A stretch of 64,000 nucleotides of DNA from Psychrosphaera sp. F3M07 (GTDB lineage Bacteria; Pseudomonadota; Gammaproteobacteria; Enterobacterales; Alteromonadaceae), in contig NZ_JAHKPJ010000016.1 of the NCBI RefSeq assembly GCF_018860345.1, positions 248,001 through 312,000 of the forward strand. The letters are read 5' to 3'. Every line of letters begins with the position of its first letter. Position 1 is the first letter of the stretch. A program made the position numbers and the translations under genes. The notes under the pieces were generated by a model. That model saw only the letters and a list, made by a program, of their open reading frames with translations, was not told the origin of the DNA and searched no databases. Positions 20,915 to 31,230 of the stretch are shown one piece after another.

Positions 20915-21305
20915 TTTGTAAAACCTCTAAAATATCTGCCGGTATTGCCATAGGCTTCATAACCGAAGAATTAATACATGCAACTTGCACTTTTGCGACA
21001 AAAACAAGTTGCTCATTTTCATTTATCACTTGTTGTAAAAACTCAACACTTGCTCGTTTTAGCCGGACAATATTGGTTTCAACAGTAAGCATTTCATTAA
21101 ATCTTGCAGCGTGACGAAAGTCAATTTCCATCGTCTTGACCACAAAGGCTATATTCTGCTTAAGATATCTATCTTGTTCAATACCTAAATACCGTAAATA
21201 TTCAGTACGCGCTCTTTCACAGAAATTTAAATAATTGGCGTGATAGACAATACCGCCAGCATCTGTGTCTTCGTAATACACTCGTATCGGAAATTGAAAG
21301 CTCAA
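20904..21305 (-). CDS. ybgC: Acyl-CoA thioesterase YbgC
   Basis: A hot-dog-fold thioesterase of 133 residues and the first gene of the tol-pal operon. The signature VYYEDTDAGGIVYHANYLNF contains the catalytic aspartate. The start is TTG at 21305, supported by a well-placed TAGGAG ribosome site. It hydrolyses acyl-CoA in the cytoplasm and is linked to the Tol-Pal and phospholipid machinery by gene order and by work in E. coli. Confidence 0.95.
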   Translation of the reverse strand: MSFQFPIRVYYEDTDAGGIVYHANYLNFCERARTEYLRYLGIEQDRYLKQNIAFVVKTMEIDFRHAARFNEMLTVETNIVRLKRASVEFLQQVINENEQLVFVAKVQVACINSSVMKPMAIPADILEVLQSAS

Positions 21306-21566
21306 CCTAACTCCTACTTAGTAATATTTTATGCATAAATATCCGTTAAATACTTTGATTTTTGAATATCCATTCAATGTAAATACCATTATTTAAAAAT
21401 ATAATTGTTATTAGTATTACTAACGCGTTTAATATTTAAACAAATAATTCAACGCACTATTAATAAAGGCCTACAATTGATTTTTTTACTTTATATATTG
21501 CTTATATAGAACAACCCACTCAATTTGACATTAGTTTTTGTAATGCAAGAAAACAATTTTTCTAGT

Positions 21567-21594
21567 TTGAAGTATTTACTCTAGTCTCTATAAT
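21567..21594 (+). promoter_or_regulatory. Strong sigma-70 promoter of a small RNA
   Basis: -35 TTGAAG (21567-21572), 16-nt spacer, -10 TATAAT (21589-21594, perfect consensus) on the plus strand. There is no plus-strand coding gene downstream before ruvB, which is on the other strand. The predicted start is near 21601. Confidence 0.72.
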
Positions 21595-21599
21595 GCTCG

Positions 21600-21718
21600 C
21601 ATCTTCTGAGGCGGCCTAGCCACTCAGAATCGAAGTAACTAATTTATGTAACTTCTTCTATTCATGTTCCCTGGAATTTATTCCTTTTGACCCATTCTTA
21701 TTGAATGGGTTTTTTTTT
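21600..21718 (+). ncRNA. Candidate structured small RNA
   Basis: About 118 nt from a consensus promoter to an intrinsic terminator, in the 457-bp gap between ybgC and ruvB (both minus strand). Hairpin 1 is TTCTGAG / CTCAGAA (21604-21610, 21623-21629) with an inner GGC/GCC pair. Hairpin 2 is GAAGT / ACTTC (21632-21636, 21651-21655). A small GGAA/TTCC stem lies at 21673-21684, and the terminator stem is at 21690-21710. No credible reading frame is present. I do not recognise it as 6S, Spot 42, RyhB or another familiar family. The 3' end approaches the end of ruvB convergently, leaving about 44 bp. Confidence 0.65.
21690..21718 (+). terminator. Intrinsic terminator of the small RNA
   Basis: Perfect 8-bp stem ACCCATTC / GAATGGGT with loop TTATT and a run of nine T (21710-21718). 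The T-run is on the plus strand only, so it ends a plus-strand transcript, not ruvB. Confidence 0.88.
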
Positions 21719-21762
21719 GCCTCAAACTTAAGCTTAAACAGTGTTTACACGCTCAGACCGCT

Positions 21763-22776
21763 TTAACTTTCACGGTCTGGTAAATCAAAACCTAAATGGG
21801 TATAAGCCCTAGGTGATGCAATTCTGCCTCTTGGTGTACGTTGTAAATAACCTTGTTGAATTAAATATGGTTCTATTACATCTTCAATGGTGTCACGTTC
21901 TTCTCCAATGGCGGCTGCAATGTTATCTAATCCTACCGGTCCACCATCAAATTTTTCAATCATGGTAAGTAATAACTTTTTATCCATATAATCAAAACCT
22001 TGGCTATCAACATTGACCATTTCAAGTGCATCTTTAGCTATCTCTACTGTTACCACACCCTCATTTTTTACATCAGCAAAGTCTCTTACTCGCCTTAGTA
22101 GACGGTTTGCAATACGAGGAGTTCCCCTAGCACGTTTAGCAACTTCTAACGCCGACACTTCGCACATCTCCATATTAAGTACATTTGCCGAACGAATGAT
22201 GATGTTTGCTAGGTCTTCAATTTTATAAAACTCTAATCGTTGGACAATACCAAACCTATCTCTTAACGGAGAGGTTAATGCGCCAGCTCGCGTGGTTGCA
22301 CCGATGAGTGTAAAAGGAGGTAAGTCTAATTTAATGGAACGTGCGGCAGGCCCTTCACCTATCATGATATCTAGCTGATAGTCTTCCATTGCAGGATATA
22401 AAATCTCTTCCACAACTGGACTTAAACGATGAATTTCATCAATAAACAAAACGTCATTTTCATCTAAATTAGTTAACAATGCTGCTAAATCACCTGCTTT
22501 TTCTAACACTGGTCCAGAGGTGGTTTTAATACTCACACCTAATTCATTTGCCACAATGTTTGCTAACGTCGTTTTACCTAAACCAGGAGGTCCAAATATT
22601 AACAAGTGATCAAGTGCTTCTGAGCGTTTGGTCGCGGCTTCTATAAAGATCGACATTTGATCTTTCACATGAGGTTGACCTTGATAATCCTCGAGTAATT
22701 TAGGACGAATGGCTCGGTCAATGACTTCATCTTCCCGAACGGCTTCTGCACCCACTAACCTATCTGCATCAATCAT
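21763..22776 (-). CDS. ruvB: Holliday junction helicase motor RuvB
   Basis: An AAA+ ATPase of 337 residues that drives branch migration of Holliday junctions as hexameric rings on RuvA. Walker [10 protein letters not shown] and Walker B LFIDEIHR are intact, as is the sensor-1 stretch '[10 protein letters not shown]'. The C-terminal winged helix ends with '[15 protein letters not shown]'. It lies 27 bp after ruvA on the same transcript. Confidence 0.99.
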   Translation of the reverse strand: MIDADRLVGAEAVREDEVIDRAIRPKLLEDYQGQPHVKDQMSIFIEAATKRSEALDHLLIFGPPGLGKTTLANIVANELGVSIKTTSGPVLEKAGDLAALLTNLDENDVLFIDEIHRLSPVVEEILYPAMEDYQLDIMIGEGPAARSIKLDLPPFTLIGATTRAGALTSPLRDRFGIVQRLEFYKIEDLANIIIRSANVLNMEMCEVSALEVAKRARGTPRIANRLLRRVRDFADVKNEGVVTVEIAKDALEMVNVDSQGFDYMDKKLLLTMIEKFDGGPVGLDNIAAAIGEERDTIEDVIEPYLIQQGYLQRTPRGRIASPRAYTHLGFDLPDRES

Positions 22777-22803
22777 TAGAAACCTTTACTACTGTTAATT
22801 GCA

Positions 22804-23412
22804 TCACAACATATTCTTAAGTGCTTTACGGATCAACATTTCACTGCCTTCACCTTCAACATAAACGGATTTTACTGCTTTATTTGCTTGTTGCGAACTA
22901 TACCCTAATGAGCTTAAGGCAGAAACTGCATCATCAAAATCTGAATGACTACTTTTTAATAAAGATGATTCCATTGACATTTTTGGCATAAATTCAGGAG
23001 AAACATCCAACGCTTTGATCCGATCTCGCATTTCAATTAACAAACGTTCTGCGGTTTTTTTACCAACACCAGGCAATTTAACAAGCGTGGTCACGTCATC
23101 GTGTTCAACACAAGTAACAAATTGCTCGGCGGTTAAGCCAGACAAAATTGTTAATCCCAACTTAGGGCCTACCCCATTTGCTTTGATTAATAATCTAAAT
23201 AAACTGCGTTCTTGTTTGGATGCAAATCCATACAATAACTGTGCATCTTCACGCACCACAAAATGCGTGTATATAGTCGCTTTTCCGCCCTTATCTGGGA
23301 GTTCATAAAAGCTAGTTAATGGCATTTGAATTTCATACCCAACGCCGTTTACGTCGAGCAGTATATCAGGGGCTTGTTTTTCAGCGACTTCGCCGGTTAA
23401 TCGTCCAATCAT
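22804..23412 (-). CDS. ruvA: Holliday junction-binding protein RuvA
   Basis: A 202-residue tetrameric junction-binding protein. An N-terminal OB fold (1-65) is followed by tandem helix-hairpin-helix motifs ('[19 protein letters not shown]' and '[19 protein letters not shown]') and a C-terminal three-helix domain (about 155-202) that contacts RuvB. It is the first gene of ruvAB, with a LexA box 29 bp upstream. Confidence 0.99.
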   Translation of the reverse strand: MIGRLTGEVAEKQAPDILLDVNGVGYEIQMPLTSFYELPDKGGKATIYTHFVVREDAQLLYGFASKQERSLFRLLIKANGVGPKLGLTILSGLTAEQFVTCVEHDDVTTLVKLPGVGKKTAERLLIEMRDRIKALDVSPEFMPKMSMESSLLKSSHSDFDDAVSALSSLGYSSQQANKAVKSVYVEGEGSEMLIRKALKNML

Positions 23413-23440
23413 GTGTTTGATCTTTGTTTATTCGCAATTA

Positions 23441-23456
23441 CTGTAAATATACCCAG
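23441..23456 (-). promoter_or_regulatory. LexA (SOS) box of ruvAB
   Basis: CTGTAAATATACCCAG fits CTG-N10-CAG with an AT-rich centre and lies 29-44 bp before the ruvA ATG. SOS control of ruvAB is established in E. coli. Confidence 0.8.
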
Positions 23457-23570
23457 TTATCAGGGAAGTTGAAAGTGTAAATCTAAAAGATTTAGTTATC
23501 GCGGTTTATTTTTGATGTATAATTAATCAAGTTGTTATCTAGCTGCAAAATATTATATTTAGTGAGAATC

Positions 23571-23993
23571 ATGTCTGAGCTTTTTTATAAAAACCAATTT
23601 GGAAGTGTTAGCCTCACTATTGAAGATAATATTATGGTCGCACAGTTTAAAGGGGCAATTTCCAGCGGAATAGTCTCTTACTTTATCAAAGCCTCCGAAG
23701 TCGCTTTAACTAAGATTAAAACACCACATTGGGGATATGTTAGTTATTCAGAGCAAGCCGATGCCGCGACGCCAGATGCGTTAAAAGAGCTATTCATCGT
23801 TGGCCAAAACTTCCATAATGCAGGCTGTGTAAAATCTGCATATGTTTTAAAATCAGCTATCGCCATTTCTCAAGTAAAAAAGCTTAGGGACAGTATTAAT
23901 GTGACAGAGCCTTTAAGCGATGTGTTGTTTGATGAATTAGAAGACGCAAAACAGTTTGTTTCTGAGTACCTTAAAAGTTATCAACCCAATTAA
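23571..23993 (+). CDS. Hypothetical protein between ruvA and ruvC
   Basis: A 140-residue soluble protein without signal peptide or membrane helix. I chose the ATG at 23571 (MSELFYKNQFG), preceded by AGTGAGAATC; an ATG 13 codons upstream adds a poorly coded leader. The alternation of short strands and helices ('GSVSLTIEDNIMVAQFKGAIS', 'WGYVSYSEQADAATPDAL') is reminiscent of STAS/SpoIIAA-like proteins, but this is not certain. It is transcribed against the ruv genes and splits ruvC from ruvAB. No function can be given. Confidence 0.72.
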   Translation: MSELFYKNQFGSVSLTIEDNIMVAQFKGAISSGIVSYFIKASEVALTKIKTPHWGYVSYSEQADAATPDALKELFIVGQNFHNAGCVKSAYVLKSAIAISQVKKLRDSINVTEPLSDVLFDELEDAKQFVSEYLKSYQPN

Positions 23994-24009
23994 GCCGCTG
24001 AATCTATTG

Positions 24010-24534
24010 TTATCTTCGTAAACGCCCTCGTACCGTTTTACGTGCAACACCTGCCATGTTAATCAAACTTTGATTAGTATTACCATGACAAATCGCTACA
24101 GCTAATGCATCTGCAGCATCCGCTTGTGGTTTACCATCCAATTTAAGAATTTGCTGGACCATATGTTGGACTTGGCTTTTATCCGCGGCACCACTGCCTA
24201 CAACCGCTTGTTTAATCTGTCTTGCAGAATATTCAAACACAGGCAATTTACCTTGAGTGGCGGCAACGATTGCACTACCACGAGCTTGACCTAGCTTTAA
24301 TGCTGAATCTGGATTATGTGCCATAAACACTTGCTCAATGGCAAAAGTGTCAGGGGTGTATTGTTTGATGATTTCTGATACGCCTGCAAAAATCGTATCC
24401 AGTTTAATAGACAAATCAGCATCCGGCGTCCTAATACAGCCACTACCAATGTAATGAAATTTAGAACCTTGCTGCTGAATAATCCCATACCCTGTAATTC
24501 GAGAGCCGGGATCGATACCTAAAATTATTGTCAT
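24010..24534 (-). CDS. ruvC: Holliday junction resolvase RuvC
   Basis: A 174-residue dimeric endonuclease with an RNase H-like fold that cuts junctions symmetrically. The first acidic residue is Asp8 ([13 protein letters not shown]), the glutamate lies in '[20 protein letters not shown]' and the C-terminal acidic pair in [16 protein letters not shown]. It is separated from ruvA by the opposite-strand hypothetical gene and lacks an evident LexA box. Confidence 0.98.
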   Translation of the reverse strand: MTIILGIDPGSRITGYGIIQQQGSKFHYIGSGCIRTPDADLSIKLDTIFAGVSEIIKQYTPDTFAIEQVFMAHNPDSALKLGQARGSAIVAATQGKLPVFEYSARQIKQAVVGSGAADKSQVQHMVQQILKLDGKPQADAADALAVAICHGNTNQSLINMAGVARKTVRGRLRR

Positions 24535-24595
24535 TGTTACCTTAAACTCGCCATGAACTGATATGCAACCTTTGCAAAATTAACTTATCACATGT

Positions 24596-24640
24596 GTAAA
24601 AACAACAAAGCCAGTTATATCTAAATAACTGGCTTTGTAT
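24596..24640 (-). terminator. Terminator of aspS
   Basis: A perfect 14-bp stem (24605-24618 with 24625-24638, loop ATCTAA). On the minus strand it is followed by TGTTGTTTTTAC, so it ends aspS transcription before ruvC. Confidence 0.88.
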
Positions 24641-24673
24641 TATACCAATTGAATTAATTATGTAATTAAACAG

Positions 24674-26437
24674 TTAATCTGCTTTTTTAATTACATTAAT
24701 ACCTAAGTCTTCTAATGCCGCTGGATTAGCAAAACCTGGAGCTGATGTTAACGGACAAGCCGCTGTTGAAGTTTTAGGGAATGCCATAACATCACGGATT
24801 GATTCTGCGCCAACCATTAACATAAGCATACGGTCTAAACCAAATGCTAAACCAGCATGTGGTGGAGCACCATATTGTAATGCTTCTAATAAGAAACCAA
24901 ATTTCTCTTCAGCTTCTTCATCGCTAATGCCTAAAATTTTAAATACTTGGGCTTGCATATCTTGTTTATGGATACGAACAGAACCACCACCTAGCTCACA
25001 ACCGTTTAATACCATGTCATAAGCATCAGATAATGCCGTTGCTGGGTTAGCAGCTAACTCTTCTGGAGTCATATTACTTGGTGCCGTAAACGGGTGATGA
25101 AGCGGTGTTAATGCACCGCCTTCTAATTCTTCAAACATTGGGAAGTCAACAACCCACAATGGTGCCCATTTGTCTTCAACTAAGCCAAAATCTTCACCTA
25201 GTTTCAAACGTAATGCACCTAATGAATCAGTAACCACATTATAAGTGTCAGAACCAAACAATAAGATGTCGCCATCTTGAGCGCCCGTTCTTTCGACAAT
25301 AGCTTTCGCTACATCTTCAGATAAGAATTTAAGGATTGGAGATTGTAAACCCTCAAGGCCATTGTTAGCTTGATTTACTTTGATCCAAGCTAAACCTTTA
25401 GCGCCATATTTACCAGCGTATGCTGCATAGTCATCAATTTGCTTACGAGACAAAGAAGCGCCTGTAGGTACTTTAATTACCGCCACACGCCCTTTTTCAT
25501 CGTTAGCTGGACCACTGAATACTTTAAAATCTACGTCTTTTAATAAATCAGCAACGTCGGTTAATTCTAATGGGTTACGTAAATCAGGTTTGTCAGAACC
25601 AAAACGCGTCATTGCTTCTAAGTAGGTCATTGACGGGAATTCACCTAAATCAACATCTAACAATTCTTTAAATACCGACTTAACCATGCCTTCAGTCATG
25701 CCCATGACTTCTTTGCCAGACATAAAGGTAGTTTCAATATCTATTTGCGTGAATTCAGGCTGACGGTCAGCACGTAAATCTTCATCACGGAAACATTTAA
25801 CAATTTGATAATAACGGTCAAAACCCGCCACCATTAATAGCTGCTTAAATAGCTGAGGTGATTGCGGTAACGCAAAAAATTGACCTTTGTGCGTACGACT
25901 AGGTACTAAATAATCACGTGCGCCTTCTGGCGTTGCTTTAGTTAGTATTGGCGTTTCAATATCCAAAAAGCCGTGAGCATCCATATAACGTCTTACCGCA
26001 CTCGTAACTTTAGAACGGAACTGTAAACGCTCGTTCATTACTGGACGACGTAAGTCTAAGTAACGGTATTTTAAACGTTGTTCTTCAGAGTTATCTTGGT
26101 TGAAGTCCAAAGGTACTGGAGCAGATGCGTTTAGAATTTCTAAATCTTTTACATACAATTCAATTTCACCAGTGGCCATATCTTTATTAATTTGGCTGTC
26201 TGGACGAGCACGAACGATACCGGTTAATTTTATGCAAAATTCATTACGTAATTTATTAGCAGGTTCAAAAATTGCTTTTTCATCTGGGTCGATAACCGCT
26301 TGTACAATCCCTTCACGGTCACGCATATCTATAAATATTAAACCACCAAGATCACGGCGTTTATTCACCCAACCACACAAAGTAACTTCTTGACCTTCTA
26401 AGCTTTTATTAAGCTGACCACAATAATGAGAACGCAT
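24674..26437 (-). CDS. aspS: Aspartate-tRNA ligase
   Basis: A class IIb aminoacyl-tRNA synthetase of 587 residues. It has an N-terminal OB-fold anticodon domain (1-105), class II motif 2 ([18 protein letters not shown]), the bacterial GAD insertion (about 280-420) and motif 3 ('[27 protein letters not shown]'). The bacterial-type length and GAD domain match E. coli AspS. It is divergent from cmoA. Confidence 0.99.
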   Translation of the reverse strand: MRSHYCGQLNKSLEGQEVTLCGWVNKRRDLGGLIFIDMRDREGIVQAVIDPDEKAIFEPANKLRNEFCIKLTGIVRARPDSQINKDMATGEIELYVKDLEILNASAPVPLDFNQDNSEEQRLKYRYLDLRRPVMNERLQFRSKVTSAVRRYMDAHGFLDIETPILTKATPEGARDYLVPSRTHKGQFFALPQSPQLFKQLLMVAGFDRYYQIVKCFRDEDLRADRQPEFTQIDIETTFMSGKEVMGMTEGMVKSVFKELLDVDLGEFPSMTYLEAMTRFGSDKPDLRNPLELTDVADLLKDVDFKVFSGPANDEKGRVAVIKVPTGASLSRKQIDDYAAYAGKYGAKGLAWIKVNQANNGLEGLQSPILKFLSEDVAKAIVERTGAQDGDILLFGSDTYNVVTDSLGALRLKLGEDFGLVEDKWAPLWVVDFPMFEELEGGALTPLHHPFTAPSNMTPEELAANPATALSDAYDMVLNGCELGGGSVRIHKQDMQAQVFKILGISDEEAEEKFGFLLEALQYGAPPHAGLAFGLDRMLMLMVGAESIRDVMAFPKTSTAACPLTSAPGFANPAALEDLGINVIKKAD

Positions 26438-26738
26438 TTATCTACCTATGCTGTAATTAATCTGTACAAAAGATGGCCACACATAATGGTGAACATCCAA
26501 TAAAATGGCGCTTATTATAAAGACTTGAGCGATAAAGTCACCGCTTAAAGTAGAAGTATTTCTCACTAACTTTATCAATCGATCAGCACAACCACCTAGT
26601 TTCAAATCTGTTTTTCTATTGAGTCATTTAATAAGCTGTGTTTTGTCGGGAAAAAGAAACTCAACAAATTCATAGCCAGTTATTCACAATTTAAGATAAA
26701 ATAGGCCATTAATTCTGTTTGTAAAAAAGTACCTTCGT
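26438..26738. other. Divergent intergenic region aspS / cmoA
   Basis: About 300 bp with no reading frame that looks coding. It must carry the promoters of aspS and the cmoAB operon, but I see no clear operator, riboswitch or strong hairpin. Confidence 0.5.
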
Positions 26739-27461
26739 ATGCGTGACGAGATATATTCACAGCCACATAAACAAGTTGACGACTTCACCTTTGATAAATC
26801 CGTTGTAGAAGTTTTCCCGGATATGATCCAAAGAAGTGTTCCAGGTTATGCCACTATTGTCAGTACGATTGGTAAGTTATGTGAACAGTTTCATCAGGCG
26901 GATAGTAATATCTACGACTTAGGCTGTTCGTTAGGTGCCGCAACCTTATCTATGCGAAAATCGGTTACTAAACCAAACTGTCAAATTGTCGGTATTGATA
27001 ACTCCCAAGCTATGGTCGACAAGTGTCGACTGCATATAAAAGCATATGTGTCTGACGTACCAGTCTCAATTGAGCTAGGCGACATACAAAACTATCCTTT
27101 AGTAAATGCTTCTGTCGTAGTAATGAACTTTACTATGCAGTTTATCGAGCCTGAACAACGTGCAGCATTAGTACAAAAGATTTACGACAGTTTATTACCT
27201 GGTGGTATTTTGATTGTTTCTGAAAAACTACGTTGGGAAAATACCGGAATTAACAATGCGATTAATGACCTACATTTAGACTTTAAGCGGGCAAATGGTT
27301 ACAGTGAATTAGAAATTAGCCAAAAGCGTAGCGCCATAGAAAATGTAATGAAAATAGACACTGAGCAAATGCATATAGAGCGACTAGCAACGGCTGGTTT
27401 CAAACAACATTCTATATGGTTTCAGTGCTTTAACTTTGCTTCATTTATCGCCATCAAGTAA
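26739..27461 (+). CDS. cmoA: Carboxy-SAM synthase CmoA
   Basis: A 240-residue Rossmann-fold enzyme that makes carboxy-S-adenosylmethionine from SAM and prephenate for wobble-uridine (cmo5U34) modification. The SAM loop is 'IYDLGCSLGAATLSMRK'; 'IVGIDNSQAMVDKCR' and 'VVMNFTMQFI' follow as in E. coli CmoA. It lies 24 bp before cmoB, as usual. Confidence 0.97.
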   Translation: MRDEIYSQPHKQVDDFTFDKSVVEVFPDMIQRSVPGYATIVSTIGKLCEQFHQADSNIYDLGCSLGAATLSMRKSVTKPNCQIVGIDNSQAMVDKCRLHIKAYVSDVPVSIELGDIQNYPLVNASVVVMNFTMQFIEPEQRAALVQKIYDSLLPGGILIVSEKLRWENTGINNAINDLHLDFKRANGYSELEISQKRSAIENVMKIDTEQMHIERLATAGFKQHSIWFQCFNFASFIAIK

Positions 27462-27485
27462 TAACGAGAGATCTAAAGACTATTT

Positions 27486-28454
27486 ATGACCCATTTTTTT
27501 AATACCTTTTATAGTGTTATCGCCAACAACAAACTTGCCCATTGGTTAGATGTATTACCAAACCAATTAAACACTTGGTATCGAGATTCTCTGCATGGTG
27601 AGTTTAAAGATTGGGTTAAAAACATAGAACTATTACCACAAGTAGTCCCGTCAGATATTAATATTGAAAGCTCTGTTTCCGTTGGTTCCACCGACACGAT
27701 GAGTCAAGGTCTACAGAAAAAAACCACTCACCATTTGATGCAAATGAAACCGTGGCGTAAAGGTCCTTATCACCTACACGGTATTCATGTTGATACCGAG
27801 TGGCGTTCAGATTTTAAATGGGATCGTTTAATTCCTCATATCTCAGATTTAACGGGCAGATATGTATTAGATGTTGGCTGTGGCAGTGGATATCACTTAT
27901 GGCGAATGAAAGGGGCTGGTGCCAAGTTTGTCGTGGGCATTGACCCGACACAATTATTCTTAGCTCAATTTTGGGCTGTGCAACACTTTATGCAAAATCC
28001 AGAGGTAAACTTGTTACCACTTGGTATAGACGATCTACCAGAATTGAAAACCTTTGATACCGTATTCTCTATGGGTGTGCTGTATCACCGCAAATCACCA
28101 ATGGATTTTTTACAGCAATTAAAAAGACAATTGGCTCCTGGTGGCGAATTGGTATTAGAAACGCTTATTATCGAAGGTGACGAAAATACCGTTTTAGTGC
28201 CACAAGACAGATACGCAAAAATGCGTAATGTTTGGTTTATCCCAAGCGCCCAAGCATTAACTAAGTGGTTAGAGAAAGTTGGTTTTAAAAATGTACGTTT
28301 AGTTAACATTGACCAAACCACATTGGATGAACAACGTAAAACCGACTGGATAGATACGGAATCGTTAGAAGATTTTTTAGATCCGAACGATCCAACAAAG
28401 ACCATTGAAGGTTACCCTGCTCCGCTACGTGCCATATTTATAGCCAATAACTAA
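27486..28454 (+). CDS. cmoB: tRNA U34 carboxymethyltransferase CmoB
   Basis: A 322-residue enzyme that transfers the carboxymethyl group of carboxy-SAM to 5-hydroxyuridine at position 34 of several tRNAs. The N-terminal helical domain (about 1-110) is followed by the methyltransferase core with '[16 protein letters not shown]' and '[12 protein letters not shown]'. Length equals E. coli CmoB within one residue. Only 1 bp separates its stop from the LysR-type gene. Confidence 0.98.
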   Translation: MTHFFNTFYSVIANNKLAHWLDVLPNQLNTWYRDSLHGEFKDWVKNIELLPQVVPSDINIESSVSVGSTDTMSQGLQKKTTHHLMQMKPWRKGPYHLHGIHVDTEWRSDFKWDRLIPHISDLTGRYVLDVGCGSGYHLWRMKGAGAKFVVGIDPTQLFLAQFWAVQHFMQNPEVNLLPLGIDDLPELKTFDTVFSMGVLYHRKSPMDFLQQLKRQLAPGGELVLETLIIEGDENTVLVPQDRYAKMRNVWFIPSAQALTKWLEKVGFKNVRLVNIDQTTLDEQRKTDWIDTESLEDFLDPNDPTKTIEGYPAPLRAIFIANN

Positions 28455-28455
28455 T

Positions 28456-29343
28456 ATGCCAAGTTATCGTCCCAAAACAACAATTGAACAATGGCGTATA
28501 TTACAAGCGGTTGTTGATTTTGGAGGGTATGCACAAGCTGCTACTGCATTAAATAAAAGTCAATCTAGTCTTAACCATGCCGTCACTAAATTACAATCTA
28601 CTTTAGGTGTCCAGTTACTCGAAGTTAAAGGCCGAAAAGCCTTTTTAACTGATGCCGGTAATGTGATGTTAAGGCGTTCAAGAACCCTTACTCAAAACAT
28701 TGAAGACATGGAACAGCTTGCTGATAACATGACAATGGGCTGGGAAACAGAAATAAAGATCACCACAGAGATCATTTATCCCAAACAAAAACTCTATTCT
28801 GCGTTAGAACAATTTTACCCTGAAAGCAGAGGCACAAGGATTCGTATTACGGACCAAGTGATCACAGGCACCAACGACAGCATACTAAACAAAACCGCAG
28901 ACTTAGTAATAGGCGCAATCCCACCTGAAGGGTATTATGGCGACCGTTTAGAACAAGTTAATTTTGTTTGTTATTGCGGTAAAGGACACAAGTTGGCATC
29001 CAGAAAACAAGTGTCATTAAATGAGCTTGAACATGAATTACAAATAGTAATTAGTGATACAGGTAAAACTCCACAGGCCGATACAAATTGGTTAAAAGCA
29101 GAACAACGCTGGACTGTGACTAATTTTTATCACGCAATCGACCTGTTAAAACGGAATCAAGGTTTTTGTTGGATCCCGACGCACTTTATTAAAGCAACGG
29201 GTGTTCAACATGAATTAGTGGAAGTGCCACTAACCACTCAAAAAACGCGTTCAATAATCACCCAATTAATCATTCCAGATCCGATAAAACTCGGCCCCGG
29301 CGCTACATTACTGAAAAATTTAATTTTAGAGCAATATAAATAA
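28456..29343 (+). CDS. LysR-family transcription regulator
   Basis: A 295-residue regulator with an N-terminal winged helix-turn-helix (about 8-65, 'YAQAATALNKSQSSLNHAVTKLQ') and a substrate-binding-like effector domain (about 95-290). The sub-family is not clear, and target and ligand are unknown. Unlike most LysR regulators it is not divergent from a neighbour: it starts 1 bp after cmoB, so it is probably expressed with the tRNA-modification genes. Confidence 0.9.
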   Translation: MPSYRPKTTIEQWRILQAVVDFGGYAQAATALNKSQSSLNHAVTKLQSTLGVQLLEVKGRKAFLTDAGNVMLRRSRTLTQNIEDMEQLADNMTMGWETEIKITTEIIYPKQKLYSALEQFYPESRGTRIRITDQVITGTNDSILNKTADLVIGAIPPEGYYGDRLEQVNFVCYCGKGHKLASRKQVSLNELEHELQIVISDTGKTPQADTNWLKAEQRWTVTNFYHAIDLLKRNQGFCWIPTHFIKATGVQHELVEVPLTTQKTRSIITQLIIPDPIKLGPGATLLKNLILEQYK

Positions 29344-29466
29344 CAATTCTTGGTTATATATTGCCCCAATTTGTTATAAAATGCCGCCCGTTTAGTCTAT
29401 ATATCTAATTTGACATCATAAATTCAAGTTCAGTTAGATATCACCCCCACATTTGAGGAAATAACG

Positions 29467-30510
29467 TTGAGCGATAATCAATCTTTAAGCTACAAAGACG
29501 CTGGTGTAGACATCGATGCAGGAAACCTGTTAGTCGAACGAATTAAAGGTGCGGTAAAACGCACCACTCGTCCAGAAGTTATGGGCGGACTTGGTGGTTT
29601 TGGTGGTTTATGTCAAATCCCTAAAGGCTACGACGAGCCACTATTGGTAGCCGGCAATGACGGTGTTGGTACAAAATTACGTTTAGCTATTGATTTGAAA
29701 AAGCACGACACGGTAGGCATCGACTTAGTTGCAATGTGTGTAAATGATCTCATCGTTCAAGGTGCTGAGCCGCTATTCTTTTTGGACTACTACGCTACAG
29801 GTAAACTTAATGTTGATGTCGCTGCTGATGTGGTTAGTGGTATTGCCGACGGTTGTGTGATGTCAAACTGCGCATTAATTGGTGGTGAAACTGCTGAAAT
29901 GCCAGGCATGTACGAAGGTGATGATTACGACTTAGCAGGATTCTGTGTTGGTGTAGTAGAAAAAGCAAAAGTTATCGACGGTACTAAAGTGAAACCAGGT
30001 GATCAATTAATCGCGTTAGGTTCATCAGGCCCTCACTCAAATGGCTATTCACTTATTCGTAAAGTTATTGAAGTTTCTGGTGCAGACTTATCTGCAGAAT
30101 ATGAAGGTAAAGTTTTAGCTGATCAGTTAATGGAACCGACTAAAATATACGTAAAATCAGTATTAAAACTGCTTAAAAGTGTTGATGTACATGCTCTGTC
30201 TCATATCACAGGTGGTGGTTTCTGGGAAAATATCCCGCGTGTATTACCGGCCAATACAAAAGCTGTTTGTAATGGTGAATCTTGGCAGTGGCCTGCGGTA
30301 TTTAACTGGTTACAAGAAAACGGCAACATTGAAACACATGAAATGTATCGTACCTTTAACTGTGGTGTAGGTATGGTGATTGCTGTAGATAGTGCTGATT
30401 TAGAATCAAGTATTCAAATTCTTAAAGACGCAGGCGAAAATGCTTGGCACATTGGCGAAATCCAACAAGCTGCTGACGGTGAAGAACAAGTAGAAATCTC
30501 TGGAGTATAA
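29467..30510 (+). CDS. purM: Phosphoribosylformylglycinamidine cyclo-ligase PurM
   Basis: A 347-residue enzyme of purine synthesis (AIR synthetase) using ATP to close the imidazole ring. The signatures '[17 protein letters not shown]', '[15 protein letters not shown]', '[12 protein letters not shown]' and '[19 protein letters not shown]' are intact. The start is TTG at 29467 behind TGAGGAAA. purN follows after 3 bp. I see no E. coli-type PurR box. Confidence 0.98.
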   Translation: MSDNQSLSYKDAGVDIDAGNLLVERIKGAVKRTTRPEVMGGLGGFGGLCQIPKGYDEPLLVAGNDGVGTKLRLAIDLKKHDTVGIDLVAMCVNDLIVQGAEPLFFLDYYATGKLNVDVAADVVSGIADGCVMSNCALIGGETAEMPGMYEGDDYDLAGFCVGVVEKAKVIDGTKVKPGDQLIALGSSGPHSNGYSLIRKVIEVSGADLSAEYEGKVLADQLMEPTKIYVKSVLKLLKSVDVHALSHITGGGFWENIPRVLPANTKAVCNGESWQWPAVFNWLQENGNIETHEMYRTFNCGVGMVIAVDSADLESSIQILKDAGENAWHIGEIQQAADGEEQVEISGV

Positions 30511-30513
30511 CCA

Positions 30514-31230
30514 GTGACTCAACCTGTTAAGACTCTTTCGTCTGATAACGAAGGCGCCATCGCGCCTTCTGCTTCTAAAGCCTCTATTGTTGTTTTAATT
30601 TCCGGCAGTGGCACTAATTTACAAGCCATTATTGATGCCTGTGAAAACAATAAAATTAACGGCCAAATAAGTGCAGTTGTATCGAATAAAGCCGGAGTTT
30701 ACGGATTAGAACGTGCTGCTAAGTCAAATATTCCAACACATGTATTAAGCCATAAAGAGTTTGATTCTCGTGATGATTATGATCAATCTTTAGTTAGTAT
30801 TATCGATCAATATCAACCTAAAGTTGTGGTACTTGCTGGATTTATGCGTATTTTAACTGCGGACTTTGTATCCCATTACGCGGGCAAATTAATCAACATA
30901 CATCCTTCTTTATTACCTAAATATCAAGGTTTAGATACCCATCAACGTGCTATTGATGCAAAAGATCAAGAACACGGTTGTAGCGTTCATTTTGTTACAG
31001 AAGAGTTAGATGGTGGGCCTGTAATATTACAAGCTAAAGTTCCTGTGTTTGAAGATGATGACATAGACTCCTTATCGCAACGTGTGCACTATCAAGAACA
31101 TCAAATTTACCCAATGGTGGTTAAATGGATGTGCGAAGATAGATTGACCATGGAACAAAAATCGAATACGTTTTCAGCATTGCTAGATAATAATTTGCTG
31201 CCAGAGCAAGGATATGCCAACGATGATTAA
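30514..31230 (+). CDS. purN: Phosphoribosylglycinamide formyltransferase PurN
   Basis: A 238-residue folate-dependent transformylase (GAR to FGAR). 'VVLISGSGTNLQAIIDAC', 'FMRILTADFVSHYAGKLINIHPSLLPKYQG' (split here: catalytic His in INIHPSLLP) and 'HGCSVHFVTEELDGGPVI' are the family's active-site segments. The start is GTG at 30514, giving about 22 residues before the first strand that E. coli PurN lacks; no later in-frame start with a ribosome site is obvious. The 3' end overlaps the DUF3108 gene by 17 bp. Confidence 0.97.
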   Translation: MTQPVKTLSSDNEGAIAPSASKASIVVLISGSGTNLQAIIDACENNKINGQISAVVSNKAGVYGLERAAKSNIPTHVLSHKEFDSRDDYDQSLVSIIDQYQPKVVVLAGFMRILTADFVSHYAGKLINIHPSLLPKYQGLDTHQRAIDAKDQEHGCSVHFVTEELDGGPVILQAKVPVFEDDDIDSLSQRVHYQEHQIYPMVVKWMCEDRLTMEQKSNTFSALLDNNLLPEQGYANDD

